A stretch of 54,678 bases of DNA from positions 1 to 54,678 of the forward strand of contig CAJUKF010000013.1 of the NCBI GenBank assembly GCA_910587355.1, written 5' to 3'. Position 1 is the stretch's first letter; every line of letters starts with the position of its first letter. The DNA is from an uncultured Muribaculaceae bacterium (GTDB taxonomy: Bacteria; Bacteroidota; Bacteroidia; Bacteroidales; Muribaculaceae). The position numbers and the translations under genes are program-made. The notes under the pieces were generated by a model that saw only the letters and a list, made by a program, of their open reading frames with translations, did not search any database and had not been told where the DNA came from. Positions 9,701 to 16,935 of this stretch are shown piece after piece.

Positions 9701-10626
9701 ATGGCCTCAGGTATGTCGGCGAAAATATCTTCCATTTCACCGGTGGTTTTGAACCACTCCTGCTTGGAGTAGAGCATACGGCTCTCGTCGTTCACCATAT
9801 GATTGGTAGCGAGGCAGATGAGTCGGTCGTGAGCTTCTGCATCGTCTTCGTTGACAAAGTGAACGTCGTTGGTGGCAATGATTTTTATGCCGTATTTCCT
9901 TGCCAGTTCTATTAGCTTCGGCTCGATTTCTTTCTGGCGTACGTATGTCTCGTGGTTGGCGCGGGGCTGTGTGGCCTTATGGCGCTGCAGCTCTATGTAA
10001 TAGTCGTCGCCGAAAGTGTCTTTGAACCACTTCACGGAGCGTTCAGCCCCCTGGAAGTCACCCGCCTGAAGCAGACGCGGAATCTCACCGCCGAGACAGG
10101 CTGACGATATTATCAGCCCCTCACGATGCTCGGCAAGTTCTTTCTTATCGGTGCGGGGATGTTTGTAAAAGCCTTCGGTCCAGGCCTTGGATACGAGCTT
10201 TATTAGGTTTTTGTATCCTTTTTCGTTTTTTGCGAGCACTACGAGGTGCCTGCCGCCGTCATGCTTGTCGCCGCGGTCGGTGAGGGAGTTGTTTGCCACA
10301 TACATCTCACAGCCGAGAATCGGTTTGAGATGCTTGCGCTGTTCCTGTTCGACTTTTGCCTTGGCTGCCGCTACAGCTTCCTCGTTGCCTGTTTCTTCGG
10401 CCTGAGCGAGTTCCTCACGTGCCTTTGCCACATTCTCCTTCACCTTCTTGTTGTGCTTCTTGATGTCGTTGAAGAACTGCTTGGCACCGAACATGTTGCC
10501 GTGGTCGGTCATGGCCAGGGCCGGCATGCCGTCGGCCACGGCCTTTTTGATAAGGCCGCCGACTGTCGACAAGCCGTCGAGCAACGAGTAGGAGGTATGG
10601 ACGTGGAGGTGTACGAACTGCGACAT
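6790..10626 (-). CDS. dnaE: DNA polymerase III alpha subunit
   Basis: This is the replicative polymerase catalytic subunit. It starts with the PHP domain (FVHLHVHTSYSLLDG, TDHGNMFG). The catalytic palm follows, with GPGRGSAAGS and the aspartates of PDIDVDFDDDGR. Next come fingers (YRPGPMENIPDF, KSHATCYSWVAFQTGYLKANYP), a helix-hairpin-helix region (AIKGIGADVV) and an OB fold (FSFAGMIVEIEERKSANG) near residue 1100. Length is 1278 residues, typical for Bacteroidetes. I chose the ATG at 10626 because the frame upstream of it contains a TAACTTTG promoter box and codes for no known polymerase sequence. It heads the operon dnaE-trxA-nnr-DUF4831. Confidence 0.96.
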   Translation of the reverse strand: MSQFVHLHVHTSYSLLDGLSTVGGLIKKAVADGMPALAMTDHGNMFGAKQFFNDIKKHNKKVKENVAKAREELAQAEETGNEEAVAAAKAKVEQEQRKHLKPILGCEMYVANNSLTDRGDKHDGGRHLVVLAKNEKGYKNLIKLVSKAWTEGFYKHPRTDKKELAEHREGLIISSACLGGEIPRLLQAGDFQGAERSVKWFKDTFGDDYYIELQRHKATQPRANHETYVRQKEIEPKLIELARKYGIKIIATNDVHFVNEDDAEAHDRLICLATNHMVNDESRMLYSKQEWFKTTGEMEDIFADIPEAITNTVEIAAKVEEYDIDHAPIMPNFAIPEDFGTEAEYRTRITEKELYDEFTQDENGNVVMSKEDGDKKIARLGGYEKLYRIKFEADYLRKITYEGAARRYGTPLSQEIDDRIRFELHIMKTMGFPGYFLIVEDFIRVGRQLGVSIGPGRGSAAGSVVAYCLGITQIDPLKYDLLFERFLNPDRISLPDIDVDFDDDGRETVLNYVTERYGAANVAHIITYGTMAAKSAIKDVARVMSYPPSTSNLLTKLIPKHMPADPNRPDKELKQTVANCINYVPEFRTEMDKDPGVAEIMNFADKLEGTIRNVGVHACGVIICRDDVTDWVPVSTAADKNGDRILVTQYEGRVIEDTGLIKMDFLGLKTLSIIREAVANIKQSQGIELDIDTIPIDDPKTYELYSRGATVGTFQFESPGMQRYLRELKPTVFEDLIAMNALYRPGPMENIPDFIARKQGKKPIVYDIPEMEVYLKDTYGITVYQEQVMLLSRLLAGFTRGQSDTLRKAMGKKLIEKMNELKGKFLSGGQAKGHKPEVLEKIWAEWEKFASYAFNKSHATCYSWVAFQTGYLKANYPAEFMAAVLSRNLDDITKLTFYMDECKAMNIEVKGPDINESYSTFSVAKTGVIRFGLSAIKGIGADVVRNIIETREKGGRFKDIYDFVERVPASAINRRVFDNLVLAGAFDCFEGVKREDLAAEVGKRGETVAEQLLRYGAQHQSEARMASVSLFGFDDEELLAESRPKIPAAPAWDSLVRLNKERQLVGMYLSAHPLDPFWLEVNFGVQMTAAEKNEIAAPTPAPFSFAGMIVEIEERKSANGSFHIVKVEDYSGTTDFAIFEKQRAEFAHLLVVGTTVMVVGTYKEFTNRATGVKNLRFSLDRIMPLEGLRGKLIEDITLRINPSQTSQVMELLVDPAFSGEAAPGEPSPVPLSMMLYAGDIGRKVHLSTSLRIRLSRKFVQTLDNLNIDYSIKRHNITA

Positions 10627-10686
10627 AACGAAGTGATTGTGAGAGAGTGATGCGTTTCGTGCCTTTTTACAGCACGAAACGCAGCC

Positions 10687-10694
10687 CAAAGTTA
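10687..10694 (-). promoter_or_regulatory. Promoter -7 box for the dnaE operon
   Basis: It reads TAACTTTG on the minus strand (TAnnTTTG consensus), about 60 bases upstream of the chosen dnaE start. It has the same sequence and context as the lptD box. No clear -33 TTTG is present. Confidence 0.5.
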
Positions 10695-10865
10695 CGAAAT
10701 TTTTTGCAATCGCGCTGCTCTTGGTGATAATAAAGAAAATTAAAAGAGATATAGTGAATGCGCACGCTGAAAACCGATGAAATCACAGCTGACAGCCTTG
10801 CTGAAAAAAAGGAGAAAGAATTTGTGGTGTTGTGAACCGTGGTGGCGGTTACGGTGTTTTTAATG

Positions 10866-10873
10866 TAAATTTG
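10866..10873 (+). promoter_or_regulatory. Promoter -7 box for the Rossmann-fold gene
   Basis: TAAATTTG on the plus strand lies 17 bases before the ATG at 10891, so the leader would be very short. No TTTG occurs at the expected -33 distance. Confidence 0.45.
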
Positions 10874-10890
10874 ATTAGTACACTTCTATT

Positions 10891-11367
10891 ATGAAAGAAA
10901 TTGCATTACTGGGAACGACCAACCATGTGTTCGGCGACGTATTAGGCTCACTGCTTGCCAGCGGATTATCGGTCAACGCTCTTGTCGATACTCCCGAAAA
11001 AGTGATGCTCGACGATGTCCGTCTTACTGTTCAGCATCTGCCTGTTGAAGACAGCGAACGCGTACGCGAGATGCTTGAGGGCTATCATGACGCGGTGCTT
11101 ACTTATAACGATGACTTGCAGGACGTATATACAAACGACCTTACTCATAAGTACTTTACCGATACTGTCAATGCCGCCCGCCGTGCCGGTGTTGCCCGTG
11201 TGATTGTAGTAGGTTCGCCTGAGAGTGAAGCTTTCTTCGCCGGACATCTTCGCCGCTTCGACGACATAGACTGGGTATTTATATCCACCGAGGGAGACTA
11301 TCCCGGACGCACAGCCGACGAGGTGGTGACACCAGGTTTCCATAAAGAAATTTTTTCGGAAAGATAA
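10891..11367 (+). CDS. Short NAD(P)-binding Rossmann-fold (NmrA/SDR-like) protein
   Basis: This 158-residue cytoplasmic protein begins with a beta-alpha-beta unit (KEIALLGTTNHVFGDVLGSLLASG) that resembles an NAD(P)-binding Rossmann fold. The glycine motif is weak (G-T-T-N-H-V-F-G in place of GxxGxxG). Later strands (AVLTYND, RVIVVGS, DWVFIS) fit an atypical short-chain dehydrogenase or NmrA-like protein of about half the usual length. The catalytic YxxxK is absent, so a sensor or binding role is as likely as an enzyme. A hairpin terminator follows at 11411-11449. Confidence 0.65.
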   Translation: MKEIALLGTTNHVFGDVLGSLLASGLSVNALVDTPEKVMLDDVRLTVQHLPVEDSERVREMLEGYHDAVLTYNDDLQDVYTNDLTHKYFTDTVNAARRAGVARVIVVGSPESEAFFAGHLRRFDDIDWVFISTEGDYPGRTADEVVTPGFHKEIFSER

Positions 11368-11410
11368 TTAAACTATAACGCGTTATCATTCTCCAACTCT
11401 CCTCAATGAG

Positions 11411-11449
11411 TCGCGTCCCCGACGCTCTGGCGCCTGGGACGCGATTTGT
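11411..11449 (+). terminator. Rho-independent terminator
   Basis: The arms TCGCGTCCC (11411-11419) and GGGACGCGA (11436-11444) pair perfectly and are followed by TTTGTTTT. It lies 44 bases after the stop of the Rossmann-fold gene and before the convergent acyltransferase. Confidence 0.7.
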
Positions 11450-11469
11450 TTTCAGACCACAGCAGCGGC

Positions 11470-12624
11470 TTATCGGTGCGACTTGTCTGTAATCAGCCTG
11501 CGGGTGAGGTAAGTGCGTAAAGGGGTATCATAATACCGCATTATAAACCACGCGAAGAGTATGAGGCCGAAGAAAATGACTGTACATACGGGCCATACCT
11601 CGCTGAAAGTAAGGTGATTGGTCCATACCCAGCCGTAGAAGACATACATTACGGGATAATGTATTATATAAATGGGATATGAAAGTTGACCGGCGAAGCT
11701 GCATGTCGCCGTGGAAAAACGGTCGGTGGTATTTCCGCAGGCTCCGAGGTAAACCACAGCAGGGAATACCAGATATGTGCACAACAGGTCGTAAATTACA
11801 TTGCACACATTTTTCTCGTTCCCGATGTAAGGGCATAAGGTAACTGCAGCTATGACTGCGGCGCAGAGCCAGAATGCTCCCCGGATTTTTATAGGTTTTA
11901 TTGTACGCGAGAGAAGCAGACCCATGGAGAATGAGAATGACAGGCGGCAGAAACCTCCGAGCATACCCAGGCCGCAGGCCGACCAGCCAAAGCTGGTTCT
12001 ATAGCCTTCATTGGCTCCGAAAGCCATTGCTCCGAGGCCAATAGCCGACAGCAGCACGACCAGACGGAGGGCCCGTTTCGACAGACGGTGAAGCCATACG
12101 GCGTAGAGAATACTGCCTATGTATTCGAAGAAAAGCGACCAGCTCGGACCGTTGAGAGGAAACATCTCGTAGTTGCCTCGGACATCGGTGGTTGAACCGG
12201 GAAAGGTGGGCAGCAGGAAGAGGCCCAAAGCGAGTGCGAGAAGTACATTATGGAGAGGAACCGGAGTGCCGTCCCATTTCACACTGCCTTGAATCAGAAA
12301 GGCGAGGGCTCCGAGGATGACGCTCATCACGACCATAGGATGCAGACGGATAACACGGCGCAGCATGAAATTTCCGGCCGTCATACCGCCTTTTTTCCAT
12401 CGGTTGTCATAAGCATAGCCGAGCACAAAGCCCGAGAGTACGAAGAAAAAATCAACCGCGAGATAGCCGTGATTCACCATTTGGTCGACGGCCGATGTTG
12501 CGAATCCTTCGCCGAAATGGAACCAGATAACAAGAAATGCCGCTACCCCGCGAAGGCCGTCAAGGAGTTCGTATCGAGGCTTGCCTGATGTGACCGGCTC
12601 TGTGTGGGGCTGAGTTGATGTCAC
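11470..12624 (-). CDS. Acyltransferase family 3 membrane protein
   Basis: This 384-residue integral inner-membrane protein belongs to the acyltransferase-3 (OafA/NodX-like) family, which O-acylates surface sugars. The family N-terminus is clear: YELLDGLRGVAAFLVIWFHF with the conserved His, then FFFVLSGFVLGYAY and FMLRRVIRLHPM, where the Arg-rich segment contributes to the active site. About ten hydrophobic segments follow, ending in a cytoplasmic tail. The acceptor cannot be read from the sequence. LPS O-antigen or peptidoglycan are the common choices. It stands alone between a hairpin and a convergent terminator. Confidence 0.87.
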   Translation of the reverse strand: MTSTQPHTEPVTSGKPRYELLDGLRGVAAFLVIWFHFGEGFATSAVDQMVNHGYLAVDFFFVLSGFVLGYAYDNRWKKGGMTAGNFMLRRVIRLHPMVVMSVILGALAFLIQGSVKWDGTPVPLHNVLLALALGLFLLPTFPGSTTDVRGNYEMFPLNGPSWSLFFEYIGSILYAVWLHRLSKRALRLVVLLSAIGLGAMAFGANEGYRTSFGWSACGLGMLGGFCRLSFSFSMGLLLSRTIKPIKIRGAFWLCAAVIAAVTLCPYIGNEKNVCNVIYDLLCTYLVFPAVVYLGACGNTTDRFSTATCSFAGQLSYPIYIIHYPVMYVFYGWVWTNHLTFSEVWPVCTVIFFGLILFAWFIMRYYDTPLRTYLTRRLITDKSHR

Positions 12625-12652
12625 GTGATAAATTGGTCTTTGGTTTGCAATG

Positions 12653-12660
12653 CAAATTTA
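12653..12660 (-). promoter_or_regulatory. Promoter -7 box for the acyltransferase
   Basis: It reads TAAATTTG on the minus strand, 28 bases before the acyltransferase ATG and just downstream of the hairpin that ends the OmpA-domain gene. No -33 TTTG is visible. Confidence 0.45.
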
Positions 12661-12681
12661 CGCATTATCGCGGAAAGTAAG

Positions 12682-12720
12682 AGCCCGGCCGGGAAAAACG
12701 TAGTTTTTTCGGACCGGGCT
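12682..12720 (-). terminator. Terminator-like hairpin after the OmpA-domain gene
   Basis: An 18-base stem with a few mismatches: 12682-12699 against 12703-12720, both carrying AGCCCGG and an A-run or T-run. It is placed 22 bases past the OmpA-domain stop and upstream of the acyltransferase promoter. Confidence 0.6.
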
Positions 12721-12741
12721 GTAATATTTTAGTGTCGGGGA

Positions 12742-13512
12742 TTATTGGCGCACGGGCGTCACTTCTGCGCGCCGGTCGGCTGCATCGCTACCGAATGTGT
12801 GTGTCGGACCCATTGCATGTGTTGTCACTTTCGAAGCCGGCATTCCGTGTGCAATCAGATAATCGGCTATGGCGCGTGCGCGGCGTTCGCTCAGGCGCTG
12901 GTTATATACGGCGCGTCCGTGTTCGTCAGTATATGCTTTCACGTCAAGAGACACACCAGCTTTCGAGGCTTGGCCCGCGATATCAGTCAGAGCCTTGGTC
13001 TCGGGAATGGTTGATGAATCATACTGAAAGAGATATACGACCACCGGAATCGCAGACACTGTTGTGCCGTTGGCACCGGTGCCGGCACTCGCTGCTGGTG
13101 TGACCGCATCGGAAGTCAGTGCATATGCGTCCGTGGTGAAAGGTGACGGTATTTCTTCTTCAGAGACCTCGGAGTAGGCATAGAAGTTGTCGTATGGACT
13201 CAGAAAATAATTGTTGCCTTCTTCTGTCACCGTAAAGTGTGTCTGCGGATTTTCTGGCGCGGAAGGTACCCTGTCGTACCATACATAACATCCCGCTCCG
13301 AAGGCGAGGCCGAGCAATACTGCAGCCCCGTATTTGATGAATTTCGGGGTTTCGTCAACGTCTGCAGTCACTGCCGGAACAATCGCTTCGTCCTCTTTTT
13401 TATGGGCTTCGAGACGTGCCTGTTCAGGATGTGCGGCAAGTCTGTCGGGGTCTTTATGCACTTTGAGGCTCTTCGGACACTCTTTGGCTGATTTTTGGTC
13501 GTTCGTTGCCAT
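12742..13512 (-). CDS. OmpA-domain protein with N-terminal membrane anchor
   Basis: This 256-residue protein has an OmpA/MotB-like peptidoglycan-binding domain at about 150-256. The diagnostic stretch is AYTDEHGRAVYNQRLSERRA and a late RRAEV. There is no cleavable signal peptide. Instead a charged 60-residue N-terminus precedes one membrane segment (residues 61-79, YGAAVLLGLAFGAGCYVWY). This suggests a cytoplasmic tail, an inner-membrane anchor and a periplasmic peptidoglycan-binding domain, unlike outer-membrane OmpA. Low-complexity Ala/Thr/Ser sequence links anchor and domain. It is a single-gene unit. Its precise role is unknown. Confidence 0.85.
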   Translation of the reverse strand: MATNDQKSAKECPKSLKVHKDPDRLAAHPEQARLEAHKKEDEAIVPAVTADVDETPKFIKYGAAVLLGLAFGAGCYVWYDRVPSAPENPQTHFTVTEEGNNYFLSPYDNFYAYSEVSEEEIPSPFTTDAYALTSDAVTPAASAGTGANGTTVSAIPVVVYLFQYDSSTIPETKALTDIAGQASKAGVSLDVKAYTDEHGRAVYNQRLSERRARAIADYLIAHGMPASKVTTHAMGPTHTFGSDAADRRAEVTPVRQ

Positions 13513-13643
13513 GATACTTGAATTTTAGTAGTTGTAACGTAATTGTTTATTATAAAAACATTCACGGTGGTATCACGGTTTCACAAAGAGTGTTAATCGC
13601 CAGCGTTAAAAATACTGAGTATGAGGGCACAACGCATACAATG

Positions 13644-13676
13644 AAAACGGAGCGGCGTCTGACGCCACTCCGTTTT
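13644..13676 (-). terminator. Terminator at the end of the GH92 operon
   Basis: The arms 13644-13658 and 13662-13676 pair over 14 of 15 bases (CGGAG-c-GGCGT core flanked by A4/T4) around a 3-base loop. It ends the minus-strand operon 57 bases after the last GH92 stop. It is symmetrical enough to work from both sides. Confidence 0.75.
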
Positions 13677-13733
13677 TAAAAAAGTATGTCTTTCCAACAG
13701 TATATTTCGCAACTGAAAATGCGTTTGCCGTTG

Positions 13734-16055
13734 TCAGGCCTCGGGCTGAACATATTTCATAGTTGCGCCCGGAGCGCTTATGCTCGGAGGAACTGCTCCG
13801 GCCGATGTTCCGCGGCGCCGGTTGGGCTTTTTGCTCATCACGAAGCGGAGCTCGGCGCCGTCGGCAATTTCATCGTATGTGATATAATTGCGGTCGCAGA
13901 GCTTGCCGTTTACGTAGAGCTTGTCGACATAAACGTTCTCGGGGCTCCAGTTGTCGGCTACCATCTTAAGGTCGCGTCCGTTGCTCATATGCATTGTCAC
14001 TGCCGGCACGGCGGGCGAACCGATGTTATAGATGTTGCTCGACGGAGCTGTGGGATAGAAGCCCATGCAGTTGAACAGATACCATGCCGACATCTGTCCG
14101 CAGTCGTCGTTGCCGCTGAGGGCATCGGGAGTATTGCCGTAGAAACGGTCGACAATCTCGCGTACGCGCTGCTGGCACTGCCAGGGACGGCCGATGTAGT
14201 TGTAGAGGTAGGCAACCTGATGACAGGGCTCGTTGCCGTGCCAGTAAGCGCCTATACGGCCCTGAATGTCGTGTGCGCCGGGAATGTCTTCGGGGAGGTC
14301 ATGCATGAAGAGCGAGTCGAGGCGCTGTATGTAGCGCTTGCGGCCGACTTCGTTGATATGGCCCTGAACGTCCTGAGGCACATACCACGTGTACTGCACG
14401 GTGAAGCCCTCGGTGATGTCGCCCCAGCCGTTTACAGAGCCGGGCCCTTCGTATGCTATAGGCGAGAATGGTGCGCGCCACTGGCCTTTGCTGTCGCGGC
14501 CGCGCATATAGCCGGTCCCTTTGTCAATCAGTGTCTGATAGCCGAGCGAACGGTTGAGGAAACGCTTGTATTCGTCTTCCTTGCCGAGCTTCTTGGCGGC
14601 CATTGCTATGCAGTAGTCGTCGAAGGCGTATTCGAGTGTTTTCGACACGGATTCTTTCTCTTTGTCGAAAGGAACATAGCCCTTGGCGATATAGTCGGGC
14701 ACGCAGTCGTAGTTGGGATTGCAGGCTGTCTCGACCATTGCCTTGAAAGCATGTTCGCGGTCGAATCCGGGTACGTCTTTCACAATCATGTCGGCGAGAA
14801 CCGATACGGCGTGATAACCAATCATACACCAGTTCTCGCCGCCGTAGAACGACCAGATGGGCAGCATGTGCTCAACGCTCTGGTCATAGTGGGCAAGCAT
14901 GGAATTGGCTATGTCGGCCTGTACGTCGCGCTGTACGAGGTTGAAGAGCGGATGAAGAGCGCGGTATGTGTCCCAGAGTGACAAGGTGGTGAGGTTGGTG
15001 AATCCGTTTGCCTTGTGGATACTCTTGTCGAGGCCGCGGTAGCTGCCGTCGGCATCCTGAAAGATGAAGGGGTGGAGGAAAGCGTGGTATACCGAAGTGT
15101 AGAAGGTCTCTTTCTGTTTCTTGTCGCCCTGCATCTCGAATTTGGCAAGCTGCTTGTTCCATGCGGCCTGGCCTTCGGCTCGCACCTGCTCGAAGCTCTT
15201 GTTATCGATTTCTTTGAGATTGGCAAGAGCACCCGCTGCGCTCACACCTGATACTGCTGTCTTCACCGTAATCTGTTCGCCGGGCTTTGCATTGAATTCG
15301 AGGGCGAGTTTTACGTTCTTGCCGTAAGTCTCCCGGTCGCTGCGGAAGCGAGAGGTATTGTAAATTACGGGCTTGTCGTCCATGTAGATTCTTGCGTCTT
15401 TTATTGGACGCGAGAATGTGGCGGCGAAATAAACGTGACGCTCGGGAACCCAGCCGCGTACGAGTTTGTAGCCGGTGATTGTGCTGTCGTTGACGATGCG
15501 TATGTTGGCCCACTCACATGTGCTGCGCAGCGTGTGGTTGAGGTCGACGAGCAGCCACGATTTTCCGGGGGTGTCGTAAGTGAACCGCAGCATACCGGAA
15601 CGGGTGGCTGCCGTGGCCTCGCAGTTTACGTTGGGGTCGGTGAGACGGAGGCGGTAGTAGTTTGCCGTAGCCTCCTCGTCGTCGTGGCTGTATCGCGAGC
15701 GGTAGCCTTCGTCGGGCTTCTCGTGGGTCGACGGTGTGAGTTTCAGTTCTCCGTGGCCGGGCACGAAAAGGAAGTCACCGAGGTCGGGAATACCTGTGCC
15801 GCTGAGGTGGGTGAGACTGAAACCGAGCATCGTGGGATGGTCGTATTTGTAGCCTGCCGCAGTGTCGTAGTCGTCGGTATCGGTGTCGGGACTAATCTGA
15901 ATGCCGCCGAAAGGTACCTGAGCGCCGGGATATACGTTGCCGAAGCCGAGAGTGCCGATAAGCGGATTTACATACTGGGTCAGGTCAGCTTCAACGGCCG
16001 AGGCGCTGAGCGCCACGGCCGTGAATGTAGAGAGAAAAAAGAATTTGCTCGTCAT
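13734..16055 (-). CDS. GH92 alpha-mannosidase (first of three)
   Basis: This is an exo-acting, calcium-dependent, inverting alpha-mannosidase, 773 residues including a signal peptide ending near SASAVEA. It probably acts in the periplasm, since no lipobox and no sorting domain are present. GH92 landmarks are YVNPLIGT near the N-terminus, GFSLTHLSGTGIPDLGD, ENWCMIGYHAVSV, TLEYAFDDYCIA, HGNEPC and GNDDCGQMSAWY. The general-acid Glu is present in ITEGFTVQYTW. The His-Glu pair that marks alpha-1,2 enzymes is not at its expected place, so another linkage such as alpha-1,3 is more likely. It is the last gene of the operon, 9 bases after the metallopeptidase. Confidence 0.93.
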   Translation of the reverse strand: MTSKFFFLSTFTAVALSASAVEADLTQYVNPLIGTLGFGNVYPGAQVPFGGIQISPDTDTDDYDTAAGYKYDHPTMLGFSLTHLSGTGIPDLGDFLFVPGHGELKLTPSTHEKPDEGYRSRYSHDDEEATANYYRLRLTDPNVNCEATAATRSGMLRFTYDTPGKSWLLVDLNHTLRSTCEWANIRIVNDSTITGYKLVRGWVPERHVYFAATFSRPIKDARIYMDDKPVIYNTSRFRSDRETYGKNVKLALEFNAKPGEQITVKTAVSGVSAAGALANLKEIDNKSFEQVRAEGQAAWNKQLAKFEMQGDKKQKETFYTSVYHAFLHPFIFQDADGSYRGLDKSIHKANGFTNLTTLSLWDTYRALHPLFNLVQRDVQADIANSMLAHYDQSVEHMLPIWSFYGGENWCMIGYHAVSVLADMIVKDVPGFDREHAFKAMVETACNPNYDCVPDYIAKGYVPFDKEKESVSKTLEYAFDDYCIAMAAKKLGKEDEYKRFLNRSLGYQTLIDKGTGYMRGRDSKGQWRAPFSPIAYEGPGSVNGWGDITEGFTVQYTWYVPQDVQGHINEVGRKRYIQRLDSLFMHDLPEDIPGAHDIQGRIGAYWHGNEPCHQVAYLYNYIGRPWQCQQRVREIVDRFYGNTPDALSGNDDCGQMSAWYLFNCMGFYPTAPSSNIYNIGSPAVPAVTMHMSNGRDLKMVADNWSPENVYVDKLYVNGKLCDRNYITYDEIADGAELRFVMSKKPNRRRGTSAGAVPPSISAPGATMKYVQPEA

Positions 16056-16064
16056 AGGAGTATT

Positions 16065-16919
16065 TTATTCGACGGGTTTTGCCTTTGCGCGGTCCTGCTC
16101 GTCGCCGATAGCGTCCATATATTCAGCCCAGAGATTTTTTACGGAGTTTTTCTCGTCGCGGCCGAGGATATGGTACATAGCCTCATCCCACGACCAGGGA
16201 TTGACTTCGATTGCTGTGCGGTTGAATTTACGGATAAAGTTTTTGTCTTTGTTGAGGCTGAGCCAGTAGAGGAAGTAACCGGTGATACGGTAGCCGCTCA
16301 TCCAGTTGCCGCCGCGGGGACGGTCCTTCGATGCGAAATCCTGATTGAAGCAGCCGCAGGCTACGCGCACTGCGTCGGCGGTTCCTTCGATGAACGCCCA
16401 GCAAGGGCTCTTGCCGTCGTAAACGCCTGCGCCCTGGGGGCAGAGCTGGAAGGCATGGGTGAGTTCGTGGTAAATCACACCGCGGGTTTCGTAGTCGAGT
16501 TTGAGTGTGTCGTTGTCCTTGAAGCTCTTTTCAACCCAGTCAGTGCTGTAGTCGATGCGTACGCGGTTGCCGCCGCCGCTCTTGTATGAGATGCCGTCGA
16601 ATTTACGCACAACATAGTCGATGTCGGTGATGTTGGGAATGCTGTCTTTCGGCGAGAAATAGAGGGTCTGGAGCACGCGGCGGGCGTTGTCGGTGATGTA
16701 TGTGTCGGGGTCCTTGACGATGTTGCTATAGATTTTAGCGCCTTCGGTCTCGGGCGACTGAATTGAGAAGTTGATTTTGCCGGGGTTGTATTTGCGCCAT
16801 TTCTTCTCGATTTTGATAGGCTCGTGGTATTTTGCCGGACGAGAAGTGGGGTTGGCGGCACTCAGCGCTGGAGCTGAGATAAGTACTGAAGCCGCAAGGG
16901 CGATAATGCTGGTTTTCAT
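16065..16919 (-). CDS. Basic secretory protein family putative zinc metallopeptidase
   Basis: This 284-residue exported protein (signal peptide ending near SAPALSA) resembles the basic secretory protein family (PF04450), whose members carry a gluzincin-like zinc site. The motif HELTH is at 151-155, and WAFIEGTADAVR at about 174-185 would give the third ligand Glu. The C-terminal half (SGYRITGYFLYWLS, AMYHILGRDE) also fits the family. Family members are poorly characterised and peptidase activity is inferred from the motif. It lies inside the GH92 operon, 16 bases after the second GH92 and 9 before the first. This points to a role in opening glycoprotein substrates. Confidence 0.8.
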   Translation of the reverse strand: MKTSIIALAASVLISAPALSAANPTSRPAKYHEPIKIEKKWRKYNPGKINFSIQSPETEGAKIYSNIVKDPDTYITDNARRVLQTLYFSPKDSIPNITDIDYVVRKFDGISYKSGGGNRVRIDYSTDWVEKSFKDNDTLKLDYETRGVIYHELTHAFQLCPQGAGVYDGKSPCWAFIEGTADAVRVACGCFNQDFASKDRPRGGNWMSGYRITGYFLYWLSLNKDKNFIRKFNRTAIEVNPWSWDEAMYHILGRDEKNSVKNLWAEYMDAIGDEQDRAKAKPVE

Positions 16920-16935
16920 ATGGATTTGTTAGTTC

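Noticed and set aside
13686..14981. 431-codon plus-strand frame opposite the first GH92
   Set aside because: Antisense shadow; it begins within the terminator hairpin region.
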